From assembly GCF_034006445.1 (NCBI RefSeq), contig NZ_JAVESS010000001.1, forward strand, positions 248,001-312,000: a DNA stretch of 64,000 nucleotides, read 5' to 3'. Below, piece by piece: positions 1 through 9,173 of this stretch. The position numbers were made by a program, and so were the translations under genes. The stretch's first letter is position 1. Each line of letters opens with the position of its first letter. The DNA comes from Desulfovibrio sp. (lineage in GTDB: Bacteria; Desulfobacterota; Desulfovibrionia; Desulfovibrionales; Desulfovibrionaceae). The notes below the pieces were generated by a model. That model saw only the letters and a list, made by a program, of their open reading frames with translations, was not told where the DNA came from and ran no database searches.

Positions 1-1
1 T

Positions 2-1075
2 CTGCGCGACGATCCCACGCCAGACGCAAAAGAGCCGTACTCGCCCTGGTATATCAAGCTGTTGCTGGCCTTGGGCGGTTGGCTGGCGGCCGTTCTTTTT
101 ATGTGCTTTATGGGTTTGTTGCTGTTTCAAACCCTGAATATCAGTTCACACGAAGAATTGACCATTTTCATTGTTTCTGTGCCTGTGCTGCTTTGGGGCC
201 GGGCCATGCTGGCTGGCGACAAGCTGTTTTCACGGCATTTTGGCTTTGCGCTGGCAATCGCAGGCACGTCTGGAATCGCCATTGCGCTGTTTCTCGGCCT
301 CGACAGTGTGATTGCTGCATGCTTTGTGCTTGCTGCGCTGCTTGCCGTCATCAGCGTTTTCATGCGTAACGTCGCGTACACATTTTTGTCGTCCATTGGC
401 ATTGTGGGCTGCGTGGGCCAAGGCATTTCAAATTTGATCTTTACAAGCGCGAGGCAGGGTTTTGCGGACTCCGTGAGGCTTGATATCGCTCTCTTGTTGC
501 CTCCGCTTTGGTGGGCCTTGCTGAGTCTGGGCCTTGCCTGTTTTTGCCTGCAGGAAAAACGCTGGCGCGGCACAATGCGCGGGCAAACCGCTGACGCATG
601 GTTTTTTGGCGCATATACGGGCATGCTTGTGATTCAGATATGGAGCCTTGGTTTGTCCTATGGTCTTGGAGCTATTTTGGATCTGCCGATTTTTGGATCA
701 GGAGGCATGGGCTTGGGGGCAGCCGCAGGCATGACGGTTCTGATCCTGTTTTTAACCAAGAAGCAGAGTTTGACCGCGCGCGTGGCGAGCATGGCCAGCA
801 TTCCCCTGCTTTTTGCGTTTGGCTGGTATTTGCCGGGGGCGGCTTTGGCGCTTTTGGGCCTCGTTATGGCACGGCAGATGGGCAACGCAGTTATGCAGGG
901 AGCCGTGCTGGTGTATTTTTTTGCGTACATGATCTTTTACTATTACAATCTTGCAATACCATTTTCTACCAAGTCCACCTATCTCGTCGCATCCGGGCTT
1001 GTTTTGCTGTTGCTGGCCCTGGTTTTGCGGGTCTGGCAGACAAAATCATCCATAGAGGAGGCGGGCCGTGCGTAA
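2..1075 (+). CDS. DUF4401 integral membrane protein, 5' end outside window
   Basis: The reading frame is open from the first bases of the window, so the gene begins upstream; a TTG at 62 is unlikely to be the start. The product is almost wholly hydrophobic, with about ten membrane segments and a short basic C-terminus. The composition and the following GDYXXLXY gene fit the DUF4401 family, which usually sits between a DUF2157 gene and a GDYXXLXY gene. The DUF2157 partner would lie just outside the window. The stop overlaps the next start by 8 bp, so the two are translationally coupled. Biochemical function is unknown. Confidence 0.8.
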   Translation: MRDDPTPDAKEPYSPWYIKLLLALGGWLAAVLFMCFMGLLLFQTLNISSHEELTIFIVSVPVLLWGRAMLAGDKLFSRHFGFALAIAGTSGIAIALFLGLDSVIAACFVLAALLAVISVFMRNVAYTFLSSIGIVGCVGQGISNLIFTSARQGFADSVRLDIALLLPPLWWALLSLGLACFCLQEKRWRGTMRGQTADAWFFGAYTGMLVIQIWSLGLSYGLGAILDLPIFGSGGMGLGAAAGMTVLILFLTKKQSLTARVASMASIPLLFAFGWYLPGAALALLGLVMARQMGNAVMQGAVLVYFFAYMIFYYYNLAIPFSTKSTYLVASGLVLLLLALVLRVWQTKSSIEEAGRA

Positions 1076-1613
1076 AATCTATATCCTGCTTGTACTGGGG
1101 CTGTTTTTTGCTGGTTACGCCGTTTCTGTACAGCGCATGGAAACAGTGCTTGCTGACGGCAAAACAATCCTGCTGCCTCTTGCTCCCCGTGACCCGCGCG
1201 CCTTGCTCATGGGCGACTATATGGACCTCAGGTATACGGTGAATGATCACATCCGTGACGCGCTGCGTGAGGCGAAAACCGCATCCGGCACGGACGTTGG
1301 GGCTGAAGGGCTCGCCGTGCTGCGGGTGCGCCATGAGCCTGTAGCGCAGGCGGCGGACTTTGTCAGGCTGGACGATGGCAGGCCCTTGCAGAACGATGAA
1401 TTCTATCTGGCCTACAAGCTCCGCGGGCACAGGGTCATAACTGCGGCCACTGCATATTATTTTCAGGAAGGAACCGCGCGGCACTATGAAAGTGCCCGCT
1501 TCGGCCAGTTCAAGGTTGCCGCAAATGGAAAAACGATTCTGGTCGGGCTTTGCAACACTGGGGGAAAACTGATCCAGCCTCAGAAGAATGACGAGAAAAA
1601 AAGTCAATACTGA
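1068..1613 (+). CDS. GDYXXLXY-domain membrane-anchored protein
   Basis: This 181-residue protein has an N-terminal membrane anchor (about residues 4-20) and the diagnostic GDYMDLRY motif at 49-56. The GTG start has an AGGAGG sequence six bases upstream and overlaps the DUF4401 gene. The family is widespread beside DUF2157/DUF4401 genes but has no established activity. The rest looks like a beta-rich extracytoplasmic domain. A role in an envelope complex with the DUF4401 protein is inference from gene linkage. Confidence 0.85.
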   Translation: MRKIYILLVLGLFFAGYAVSVQRMETVLADGKTILLPLAPRDPRALLMGDYMDLRYTVNDHIRDALREAKTASGTDVGAEGLAVLRVRHEPVAQAADFVRLDDGRPLQNDEFYLAYKLRGHRVITAATAYYFQEGTARHYESARFGQFKVAANGKTILVGLCNTGGKLIQPQKNDEKKSQY

Positions 1614-2812
1614 TTGCCAAATAGTGAAAATTACCCACCATGCCTTGGCGCACATGCACATGAATTGCGCCAGATCAGATTCCCTTGAAATGTGAGCATT
1701 TCAAAGCTGCCATTCTGCCGAAAAATGCGTTTTCAACAGAACCCGCGCCATCACGGTCAGTGTCAGCGCGCAGACGGCTGTGCGATTACATCGTAAAAAT
1801 ACCCCCCCTGGCGTTTTTGCAGGGGGGGGCGTTGCGCAGTGTAATTCAATAATACCAGTATATTGACGAACTGCTTGGTGGTGCCGCATGTCGGCCTGAT
1901 TTTGAGCAGGGTGTTTGTCGCAAGGCGCGTGCCTCAAGATGTTTGGTGCGGGGGAGGGGAGGGCGTCCAATCGTGCGTTCCTGCGGTGGTGGGTTTGGTT
2001 GTCTTGAGTGGCGGGCACTGGATTGCGGAAATTTCATATCGTTTTACTTGTCATTAGGTATAATGTGATTATTTGGTGAGCAAGGACGCAATGGATTGAG
2101 AGCGTCTGGTGCACAATAAGGAAGATGGGTGCCTGGCGGGCACAGTGGTGACTGTAAGGCTGATCTTTTGTGTAAGGGTGGCTTGTTGAATTATTTCGAC
2201 CCCAAAAAGATATACTGCGCAAATAGCCTGTTACGTCAGCGGGTTGCTTTTTTTGAGGTAATTGGCCTCTTTTAAAATAATCAATCAACTTGTAAAGTGT
2301 ATCTTACGTCGCATGCCCTGACCGCGCACACAAATAAACCAGTGTGTTGTTTGACATCTGGCAAAATTTGCTGCAACCGCTTCAACACCCAGTGGCGGCC
2401 CCTCATAGTTGCCCGCCAGGAATTTTGCAAGCAGAAGATTTTGCCGAAGGGGCTATCCAGGTTCTATTGAAACCTGATAATGCCTGGCCTGGGCTATGCA
2501 ATATTTATTGATATGGCAGCTTGTTTCGGCCTGCTTGTTGTTTTGGCAACAAGTGTGATGATTAGATTGTTTTAATTCTCATATCTGTAGTATGATATTA
2601 TTGCTTTGTGCGGGGTATTTTGCTCCAGTAGCAGGACGATTTGTATAATGAGCAATCCGTCGTGCTGCGCTTTTTTCCCCGTGCGCGTAGACCTTTGTAG
2701 AAATACCGTCTGCTGGATGTGAAAGGTAATCTGTGCGGATACCGCACATGGTTTCTGTTTTTTACGCAGACCGGTTGCAACGATTAACAGATTGTAAGTG
2801 AGGAATTATCTA
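1614..2812. other. 1.2 kb intergenic region without a convincing gene
   Basis: Short frames here lack ribosome sites and coding character. The region holds a degenerate copy of the 150-bp dispersed repeat (about 1672-1790) and a strong hairpin at 1802-1828 (CCCCCCCTG paired with CAGGGGGGG). The part from 2040 on is AT-rich and probably carries the peroxiredoxin promoter; a TATGAT hexamer at 2591-2596 is a candidate -10 box but no good -35 box is visible. Confidence 0.5.
1672..1790 (+). repeat. Dispersed repeat R1, copy A (degenerate)
   Basis: This copy shares with the copies at 26455, 45747 and 52463 the order of a left end AGATCAGATT, a small stem-loop GAAATG...CATTTC, an AAAAATGCG/TTTTC stem and a CGCGCCA block. 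The right end is poorly preserved. It lies just beyond the GDYXXLXY gene. It appears to be a non-coding, palindrome-rich intergenic element. Confidence 0.6.
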
Positions 2813-3448
2813 ATGCAAGAAGTTAATGAAAACAAAGAGTTGTGTTCAGTTCAGCTGGGACATAAAATTAAAGATTTTTCGTTTTTTACGTATAATCCGG
2901 TAACAGACAGCTTTGAAGAACACAGTTTTTCCGAATATAGCCTGCTGCGCAAATGGATAATTCTTTATTTTTATCCTGCTGACTTTACCTTTGTCTGCCC
3001 CACAGAGCTGGCTGACATTGGTAAATATTGCAAACAGCTTAAAGATATGGATGTTGAGATTATTTCCATCTCCACTGACTCAAAATTTACGCATCTTGCA
3101 TGGTGCAAGGCCGAGCGACTGCTCAGCAGCGTCAATTTTCAAATGGCCTCTGACACAACCGGCGAAATTGCACAATTTTTTGGCGTCTACGACAAAGAAG
3201 CAGGAACTGCCCTGCGCGGCACGTTTATCATAAACCCCGACTCCGTATTGGTTGGCTCAGAGATCAACTTTTACAATGTTGGGAGAAACGCGGCTGAGTT
3301 AATGAGAAAAATGCAGGCCTATGTGTATGTTGAAAAGCATCCCCATCAGGCATGCCCCGCCGCCTGGAAAGAAGGCGAGACGGCTTTGACCCCCTCTGAA
3401 GATATGGTCGGCCGGGTTGCTGATTTTATGACAAATAAGCAGGATTGA
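2813..3448 (+). CDS. 2-Cys peroxiredoxin (AhpC/TSA family)
   Basis: This cytoplasmic thiol peroxidase of 211 residues would reduce H2O2 and organic hydroperoxides. The peroxidatic cysteine is C62 in the FVCPTEL motif and the resolving cysteine is C181 in HQACPAAW, so it is a typical 2-Cys enzyme that forms intersubunit disulfides. I chose the ATG at 2813 because AGTGAGGA lies eight bases upstream; a GTG at 2798 would lie inside that site. No dedicated reductase (AhpF) is adjacent, so thioredoxin is the probable electron donor. The V4R and GGDEF genes follow on the same strand. An oxidative-stress role fits an anaerobe exposed to oxygen. Confidence 0.93.
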   Translation: MQEVNENKELCSVQLGHKIKDFSFFTYNPVTDSFEEHSFSEYSLLRKWIILYFYPADFTFVCPTELADIGKYCKQLKDMDVEIISISTDSKFTHLAWCKAERLLSSVNFQMASDTTGEIAQFFGVYDKEAGTALRGTFIINPDSVLVGSEINFYNVGRNAAELMRKMQAYVYVEKHPHQACPAAWKEGETALTPSEDMVGRVADFMTNKQD

Positions 3449-3493
3449 GCGTGAATGCGTGAAATTCTGTAAATGCTATGGGGATGACAATCA

Positions 3494-4018
3494 ATGACAG
3501 CTGAAAGAAAATATACGTTTTCCTGGAGCACCATAGGCGAAAAATTGGCCATTGCACGGCCAAGCCTTGGTCCGACAACGCGCATTGAGGTTTACAGGTT
3601 GCTTCAATACACGTTGCGTGATGTACTTGAAGAAGAGTTAGGGCATCAGAAGACAGATGATATGTTCCGCAAGGCAGGCGCCATTGCCGGAAGAGAGTTT
3701 TACAACAAATTTTGTCTGGAGTCTGAGGACATTTCCAGCCTGGTAACGACCATTGAAGAGAAGTTTAAAGAACTTGGCATTGGCATCTTTCGGGTTGAAT
3801 CCATCAACCTGGAAGATATGTCCTTTACCTTGAATGTTGAAGAAGACCTTGACTGCTCTGGGCTTCCTGACACAAGCGAACAGATTTGTGTTTATGATGA
3901 AGGATTTATTCAAGGTATTCTTGAAAGTTACACAGGCAAAAAATTTAAGGTTCGTGAAGTTGACTGCTGGTGCACAGGCGCTAGAACTTGCCGGTTCAGT
4001 GCCAATGCTGTTGGTTAA
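3494..4018 (+). CDS. V4R-domain protein
   Basis: This 174-residue soluble protein ends in the cysteine cluster C158, C160 and C166 (CWCTGARTC), the hallmark of the V4R (4-vinyl reductase) fold, a small-molecule-binding domain related to the bacteriochlorophyll protein BchJ and the sensor regions of XylR/DmpR. No output domain is attached. It is followed after 24 bp by a GGDEF protein with no recognised sensor of its own, so it may supply the ligand-sensing part of that signalling pair; this is inference. It may be cotranscribed with the peroxiredoxin 45 bp upstream. Confidence 0.8.
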   Translation: MTAERKYTFSWSTIGEKLAIARPSLGPTTRIEVYRLLQYTLRDVLEEELGHQKTDDMFRKAGAIAGREFYNKFCLESEDISSLVTTIEEKFKELGIGIFRVESINLEDMSFTLNVEEDLDCSGLPDTSEQICVYDEGFIQGILESYTGKKFKVREVDCWCTGARTCRFSANAVG

Positions 4019-4042
4019 AATTTCGCGACTTTTACCGGGATA

Positions 4043-5071
4043 GTGCGTGTTATGAGCGATAGCGATCGCGTCAAAGTTGCCCACATGGTTCTTGCTTATG
4101 CCGCAAAACTGCTTGATGCGATGGAACCTCCGCCAATTCCAGAGGAATTTGCTGGGGATAAAGCGTTTATTCAGTTTCATGAAAAAGCCCTGGCCCTCCG
4201 CGACATAGCGGCTTCATTTGCCAGGGGCGACCTCTCGCAACCTATTGAAATGCGAGGGGTTGTCGCAGGTTCTTGCAAGGCCTTGCAGGCCAATTTGCGG
4301 CATATGGCCTGGAAGGTGCAGCAGGTTGAAAAGGGCGATTACACCCAGCGAATGGATTTTATGGGTGACTTTTCATCATCGTTCAACAATATGGTGGTGC
4401 AGCTTGAAACGACTATCGAGGCTTTGCAGCAAAAAGAAGAAGCTCTGACAAGCCTTGCAGTCTCCCTCCAGGAGGAAGTGAAGCGGCGCAGCGCCACGCT
4501 GCTGAAACTGAAAAAAAGTGAAGCCGAGTTCAAGTATCTTGCGCAGCATGATCCGCTCACTGGCGCTTTTAACCGCCGTTCTTTTTTTGCACTTACACAG
4601 GAAAGTCTGGTCAGTTCAATCGCTTTGAAAAAGGATTGCTGCTTCTGCCTGCTGGATATCGACTATTTTAAGGCCTTCAATGATACCCACGGCCATATAG
4701 AAGGTGACAAAGCCTTGAAATTTGTGGCCGACACCGCTCAAAGCAGTTTGCGGCAAACGGATATTATGGGGCGGTACGGCGGCGAAGAGTTTATCTTTTT
4801 CTTTTCTGATGCCGATCTCGCACAAGGGTATGCCGCCGCAGAGAGAATCAGGTCTGCCATAGAAAGTTCATCCCTGGAGCTGGACGATGGCACAACTGTG
4901 TCTCTGCGTGCCAGTCTGGGGGTTGCCGGTTTGCTCGCCTCATGGGCCGACACGCACAGTTGCAGCGCCTTGCAGGCGCATGTCATCAGGCTTGCGGATG
5001 AGGCATTGTATCAGGCAAAAGGTGAAGGAAGAAACAGGGTATGCACCGCTGAACTCAAGGGGCTTAGCTGA
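4043..5071 (+). CDS. Diguanylate cyclase (GGDEF)
   Basis: This 342-residue protein would make cyclic-di-GMP from two GTP. The GGDEF domain occupies about residues 165-335, with the active-site GGEEF at 246-250 and an RQTD inhibitory I-site (237-240) exactly five residues upstream, so product inhibition is likely. Residues 45-125 resemble a HAMP-like helical region but there is no membrane segment, and residues 125-165 look like a signalling coiled coil. The start is GTG at 4043 or ATG at 4052; both sit close to CGGGA. It probably acts with the upstream V4R protein. Confidence 0.9.
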   Translation: MRVMSDSDRVKVAHMVLAYAAKLLDAMEPPPIPEEFAGDKAFIQFHEKALALRDIAASFARGDLSQPIEMRGVVAGSCKALQANLRHMAWKVQQVEKGDYTQRMDFMGDFSSSFNNMVVQLETTIEALQQKEEALTSLAVSLQEEVKRRSATLLKLKKSEAEFKYLAQHDPLTGAFNRRSFFALTQESLVSSIALKKDCCFCLLDIDYFKAFNDTHGHIEGDKALKFVADTAQSSLRQTDIMGRYGGEEFIFFFSDADLAQGYAAAERIRSAIESSSLELDDGTTVSLRASLGVAGLLASWADTHSCSALQAHVIRLADEALYQAKGEGRNRVCTAELKGLS

Positions 5072-5190
5072 TGCATATGCTTTTCGGGTAGTCCACTGCG
5101 CGCGTGTTCCGGCTGTTGCGCCAGCGTGTTTCGCCTGCTCACCATTCTGTCATTCCACCCGCCTCAACCTCCTTTCCTCAGGGGTCTGCC

Positions 5191-5934
5191 ATGGACCAAG
5201 CTTTCTGGCTGTCAGTCCAGCTCTACGGCAACATTGCTGTCAAGCTTGCCGTGGGGCTTGCCGCCTTTATCTTTGTTTTTCGCACCACAAACCGTTGCCA
5301 GCTTGCGCAAATGACGTCGGTTGACCTTATTGGCAACTTTGTCATGGGCGGAATTATAGGTGGCGTAATATACAATCCAGCCATTGGCATTACACAATTC
5401 GTTCTTGTTCTTGCCATATGGCAAATTCTGATCGTAATAGTAAATTCTTTACGCATGCGAACGGAATCCGGACGCAAGATGATAGTGGGTTCACCCATAC
5501 CCATTGTGATCAAGGGGGAGTTTCTTCAGGACAAATTTAGTGCCGCAGGGCTTGATATCGGTGATTTTGCGACGCTCATAAGAATGCAGGGCATTCATTC
5601 CATGAAAGATATATGGAATGCCCAGATCGAACCCAATGGCCAGCTTACAGTGCAGAAAAAGGAAGATCCCCATATTTCCAATGTGGTGCTCAACAATGGG
5701 GCCGTTCTTGAACCTGCTCTTGAGGTGATTGACAAGGATGAGGCGTGGCTGAAAGCCGAACTGCTCAAGCAGGGGTATGATTCTTACGAAAACATCTTTT
5801 TTGCGGAATGGAATGAACAAAGAGACAAATCCGGAAAACTTGTTGGAAATCTCTATGTTGTGGAGCTTGATGATAAAAAGGAAAGCAAGAACGACAGTGC
5901 GCCCGTTCATGCCTCCGCCAGGGCATCTTTATAA
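5191..5934 (+). CDS. DUF421 membrane protein (YetF/YcaP type)
   Basis: This 247-residue protein has three N-terminal hydrophobic segments (about 10-30, 45-65, 70-90), then a soluble C-terminal domain, the usual DUF421 layout. The ATG at 5191 is chosen because GGGG lies just upstream and the protein then begins directly before the first membrane helix; a longer frame from 5104 adds an implausible leader. The family is linked to envelope and sporulation functions in Bacillus, but no reaction is known. The lysine/serine-rich tail (last 20 residues) is not part of the domain. Confidence 0.85.
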   Translation: MDQAFWLSVQLYGNIAVKLAVGLAAFIFVFRTTNRCQLAQMTSVDLIGNFVMGGIIGGVIYNPAIGITQFVLVLAIWQILIVIVNSLRMRTESGRKMIVGSPIPIVIKGEFLQDKFSAAGLDIGDFATLIRMQGIHSMKDIWNAQIEPNGQLTVQKKEDPHISNVVLNNGAVLEPALEVIDKDEAWLKAELLKQGYDSYENIFFAEWNEQRDKSGKLVGNLYVVELDDKKESKNDSAPVHASARASL

Positions 5935-5944
5935 TGAAAGTGGC

Positions 5945-7519
5945 CTATGTCGCACGATTATCTGAGACGGGCAATTCTTCCACAAGCAATCCCTTATCCG
6001 TCACGGCCACAGGGCGAACAGCCAGCAAGCCAGCGCGGGGCTGCCTGCCATACGAAGGGTGCGCGAGTTCATTCATTGTCTGTGGCGTACGGGGCATAAA
6101 GCAGGTCGCGTAGTATTCATTGACGCCCTTGAGGGGCTTTGCAGCCCCGCCTCTGGCCCTGTTCAGGTCAGGGCCCGCAACATTCGCAACGTCAGCCATA
6201 TTCGCAACATCAGCAACATTCGCAACATCCGCAACGTCCGCAGCCAGCAACATGTGTGGGATCTGTAACTGTGCCTCAAGAAAGGCGCGTTGCTTTTGCG
6301 CGACGGCTTGGCGAATTCTGGCCGCTCGCTCCAGCTTGAGCGCCTGGGGCACCTGCTTGTCAAAGCGTTCTGCAGCAGTGCCAGGACGGCGTGAATAGGG
6401 GAATACATGGGCGTAGGTCAGGGGCAGGCGCTCAATAAGCGCCAGCAGTTCCTGCACGTCCTCTTCGGTTTCACCGGGAAATCCGGCGATAATATCCGCG
6501 CCCAGCCCCATGACAGGCCAATGCGCGCTAAGTGAAGTTACGGCTTTTTCCAGCATGGCGGCGCTGTAATGCCCGCGGCCCATGCGTTTGAGCACCCTCT
6601 GACTGCCGTGCTGCAAAGAAATATGCAGGTGCGGGCAAAGCAGGCCACAGCCGAGCAGGGTGTCCAGCCCGCGTTCGTTAAGCTGCCCCGGCTCCAGGGA
6701 GCTGATACGAAAACGCGCCTGACCGGCAAAGTCGGGCGAAAGCGCTGCGTCCAGCGTGCGCAAAAGATTCCAGAAGTCCCCCAGGTGATCGTTGCCACGG
6801 CCATACTGTCCAAGATTGATGCCGGAAATCATGACTTCAACATGTCCGGCTTCAAGCAGTCGCCGGGCTTCGGCAACAATATCTTCAAGCGGGCGGCTGT
6901 GGGGGCGACCGCGCGTCAGGGGGACGATACAGTAGGTGCATCGGTGGGCACAGCCGTCCTGTACCTTGAGCACGGGACGCGCGCGTTTGAAGGTGGAAAT
7001 GGCAAATGGCGGAAATGCCTCAGGCTGTGCAGGCCTGCTGTCCACGTTCACAGTGACGGGGGCAGGATCTGCAATCGCTCCGGCGGTCTTGGTATCCGCT
7101 TCTGGGGGGGAGATTTGCGTTGGGTGCTCCGCAGGCGGCGTCAGGCTGTGCAGCCCGGCAGGAGCGGTAACCCACGGCCCCTGCAGCAGGACATCTTTAT
7201 GCTCCTGCGCGATGAGAAGGTCAGGGGCCGCCCATGTCGCGCCGGGGCGCGGCTTGTAATCGGCAAACAGTCGCGCCGCACAACCCGTAAGAATGAGGTG
7301 GGCCTTCGGGGCTTCGCGCCGCAGACGAAAAACGGCATTGCGGGCGTCTCTCTCACCCTTGGATGTGATGGCGCAACTGTTGACGCAGACAACGTCAGCC
7401 CCGACCGGGGTGGAGCATTCCACGCCGCCAAGTTTTTGCCATGCTTCACGCAGGGCCTGGGTTTCGTACTGGTTGACCTTGCAGCCGAACGTGACCAAAA
7501 AAAATTTCCAGGTAAGCAT
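5945..7519 (-). CDS. mtaB: tRNA t6A methylthiotransferase MtaB-like radical SAM enzyme
   Basis: This enzyme would convert t6A37 to ms2t6A37 in ANN-decoding tRNAs. The N-terminal UPF0004 cluster cysteines are C13, C49 and C80, and the radical-SAM CxxxCxxC is C190, C194, C197. The VTFGCKVNQYE start fits MtaB better than MiaB or RimO. At 524 residues it is longer than the usual 430-450: a proline/alanine-rich insert (about 118-172) separates the two cluster domains, and near the C-terminus an ADVAN(V/M) hexapeptide is tandemly repeated. The ATG at 7519 is chosen because the longer frame to 7864 runs through the divergent M15 gene. Confidence 0.88.
   Translation of the reverse strand: MLTWKFFLVTFGCKVNQYETQALREAWQKLGGVECSTPVGADVVCVNSCAITSKGERDARNAVFRLRREAPKAHLILTGCAARLFADYKPRPGATWAAPDLLIAQEHKDVLLQGPWVTAPAGLHSLTPPAEHPTQISPPEADTKTAGAIADPAPVTVNVDSRPAQPEAFPPFAISTFKRARPVLKVQDGCAHRCTYCIVPLTRGRPHSRPLEDIVAEARRLLEAGHVEVMISGINLGQYGRGNDHLGDFWNLLRTLDAALSPDFAGQARFRISSLEPGQLNERGLDTLLGCGLLCPHLHISLQHGSQRVLKRMGRGHYSAAMLEKAVTSLSAHWPVMGLGADIIAGFPGETEEDVQELLALIERLPLTYAHVFPYSRRPGTAAERFDKQVPQALKLERAARIRQAVAQKQRAFLEAQLQIPHMLLAADVADVANVADVANMADVANVAGPDLNRARGGAAKPLKGVNEYYATCFMPRTPQTMNELAHPSYGRQPRAGLLAVRPVAVTDKGLLVEELPVSDNRAT
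6183..6254. repeat. 18-bp tandem repeat inside mtaB
   Basis: Three to four imperfect 18-bp units beginning TTCGCAAC lie in register with codons and encode ADVANV/ADVANM on the minus strand. The array lies in the low-complexity segment before the C-terminal region. Because the unit is six codons long, changes in copy number would keep the frame. Confidence 0.85.
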
Positions 7520-7578
7520 GGCGCAGATGTACGCAAAAGCGCTTGCCTTGACAAGCGTGGCGCGAGTAGGTTGTGGGC

Positions 7579-8559
7579 ATGACACGTACTGTAATGCAAA
7601 CCCTGGTCTTTTTTTTGTGCCTGAGCCTGCCTTTGCTTGAAGCTTCGCCTGTTGCCGCTGCCGAGGGCACTGGGAGTCCCGGCCATTATTCCACTCCGCC
7701 CGATGACAGTGCCGCCGCAACACCCGAGGTTGTCGCGCCTGCGTTTGGCAGCCGCGCACTGTGCGACAGTGGCCCTGCCCCGAAAACAGAAACGCCGGAT
7801 GAACTGGAAAATCTGGACGCGAACGCTCGCCTGGACATTCAGTGTCTGAAGGCATCGTATCCACAGATTACCGGGCTGGTCGCCGATGACGAAGGCCTGT
7901 GGCTTCTGGTGGGGGACAAGGGGCGAGTTCTTTACTCCCGGCACGGTTCCCCGAAGGATATGAACATCGGGCCGGAAACGGCTGATGGCTGGGTAGTGGA
8001 TGTGCGCGCCAGCATGGCGGACCCGTACCCCCTTGACCCCAATCGCCCGGACACTCCCCTTGGCGTATCGCCAGGCAGAAAGCGCTCGTATGATCTCTTG
8101 GCTGCCCTCTATGGGAGCACGCCCGCGCAGGTGGGCAAGCAGCTTGCACCAGTAAAACTTCTGGGGCAGCCCCTGCGTCTTTCAGCCCCGGCGGGCAAGG
8201 CTCTGGCTGCGGCGGATCCTGCATTAGCTGAAGCTGTACGTATCGACCCACAGTTGAAGGCTTTTCTTAAAATGGATGGCGGCTTTATGTGGCGGCGCAT
8301 AGCGGGAGAGTCGCGTCTAAGCCCGCATGCGTATGGCATCGCGGTGGATTTGAGTTCGCGTATCGCTCCTTACTGGCGTTGGAGCAAGCTGCACCCGCAT
8401 CCTCTTCAGTTCAGCTATCCTTCAGCCATTGTCAGCCTCATGGAGGATGCGGGATTCATCTGGGGCGGCAAATGGCACGAGTACGACATCATGCATTTTG
8501 AGTATCGGCCTGAAATTATCTGCAAGGCCAGGGCCGTGCGCGACAGGGCGGTTCAATGA
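7579..8559 (+). CDS. Exported M15-family peptidase (D,D/L,D-carboxypeptidase-like)
   Basis: This 326-residue protein has an N-terminal signal peptide (about 1-27) and a low-complexity region to about 75. The C-terminal domain carries the M15 zinc signature: H250 and D257 in SPHAYGIAVD, then D303 and H306 in HEYDIMHFEYRPE. Such enzymes cleave peptidoglycan cross-bridges or stems in the periplasm. The ATG at 7579 sits about nine bases after AGTAGG; a GTG two codons earlier is possible. It is divergent from mtaB. Its stop is followed by a long bidirectional terminator hairpin. Confidence 0.87.
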   Translation: MTRTVMQTLVFFLCLSLPLLEASPVAAAEGTGSPGHYSTPPDDSAAATPEVVAPAFGSRALCDSGPAPKTETPDELENLDANARLDIQCLKASYPQITGLVADDEGLWLLVGDKGRVLYSRHGSPKDMNIGPETADGWVVDVRASMADPYPLDPNRPDTPLGVSPGRKRSYDLLAALYGSTPAQVGKQLAPVKLLGQPLRLSAPAGKALAAADPALAEAVRIDPQLKAFLKMDGGFMWRRIAGESRLSPHAYGIAVDLSSRIAPYWRWSKLHPHPLQFSYPSAIVSLMEDAGFIWGGKWHEYDIMHFEYRPEIICKARAVRDRAVQ

Positions 8560-8612
8560 GGTAGCTTTGCCGATGTGCGAGCACGGCGCGCATGTCTTGC
8601 AGGCGCATATGC

Positions 8613-8675
8613 AACCCCCGGCATGCTGTTGTCCTTCCAGATCGACTGGGGGCAGGCAGCATGCCGGGGGTTTGG
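8613..8675. terminator. Bidirectional terminator hairpin between M15 and universal stress genes
   Basis: AACCCCCGGCATGCTG (8613-8628) pairs perfectly with CAGCATGCCGGGGGTT (8657-8672), with a TTT run on the plus side. It separates the convergent M15 peptidase and universal-stress-protein genes. The 28-nt loop is long for a classical terminator. Confidence 0.75.
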
Positions 8676-8720
8676 CTTTGGGCGCGGCCTCAACGCAAAG
8701 CGGCGGGGCGTGCCTGTAGA

Positions 8721-9173
8721 TCAAATGTCTGCCGGTACCAGCAGTATCCGGCAGGGGGCATGGTCACAGAGCGCGGCAATATTGCCGCGAATCCGCTCAA
8801 GCCCACGTTGCAGGGGGTTGGAGGCTACAAGAAGGTCATAGCCTTTTTCCATTTCGTGCCGAGCCTCGTCCACCACATTGCCGGCCTTGGTGATGCACTG
8901 GATTTCCATCTCTTCGCCAGCGAGGTTTCTTAAGCGGTAAAAGGCTTTTACCGAGCTTCTTTCTTCTTCCTGCTGCACATAGTCGATAAAATCGGCCCGC
9001 GAGCCACTGCCAGAAAGCCAGTCATGCCCGACATAGTCGTTCCAGGTCGCGTCCAGCACAAAAAGGGCGGTCAACCGGGCGGAACTTGCCTTTGCAATAC
9101 GCACGGCTTCAACTGCGGCGGGGCTGTCCTCATCAAGAAGCAGCAGGATGTTTTGAGGGGTTGCTGTCAGCAT
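8721..9173 (-). CDS. Universal stress protein (UspA fold)
   Basis: This 150-residue single-domain protein has the usual UspA ends, NILLLLDED near the N-terminus and ILLVPAD at the C-terminus. The nucleotide-binding glycine pattern (GxxGxxxxS) is not clearly preserved, so ATP binding is uncertain. Its start overlaps the stop of the gene at 9173-9568, so it is the last gene of the exporter operon. Linkage of a stress protein to a transporter is common, and it may regulate the YeiH-type permease; that is inference. Confidence 0.85.
   Translation of the reverse strand: MLTATPQNILLLLDEDSPAAVEAVRIAKASSARLTALFVLDATWNDYVGHDWLSGSGSRADFIDYVQQEEERSSVKAFYRLRNLAGEEMEIQCITKAGNVVDEARHEMEKGYDLLVASNPLQRGLERIRGNIAALCDHAPCRILLVPADI

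Noticed and set aside
966-1661. 231-codon minus-strand frame
   Set aside because: It is antisense to the GDYXXLXY gene and has no recognisable features.
2034-2288. 84-codon minus-strand frame upstream of the peroxiredoxin gene
   Set aside because: No ribosome site and unlikely amino-acid composition.
6569-7582. 337-codon plus-strand frame
   Set aside because: It is antisense to mtaB, which carries both iron-sulfur motifs.
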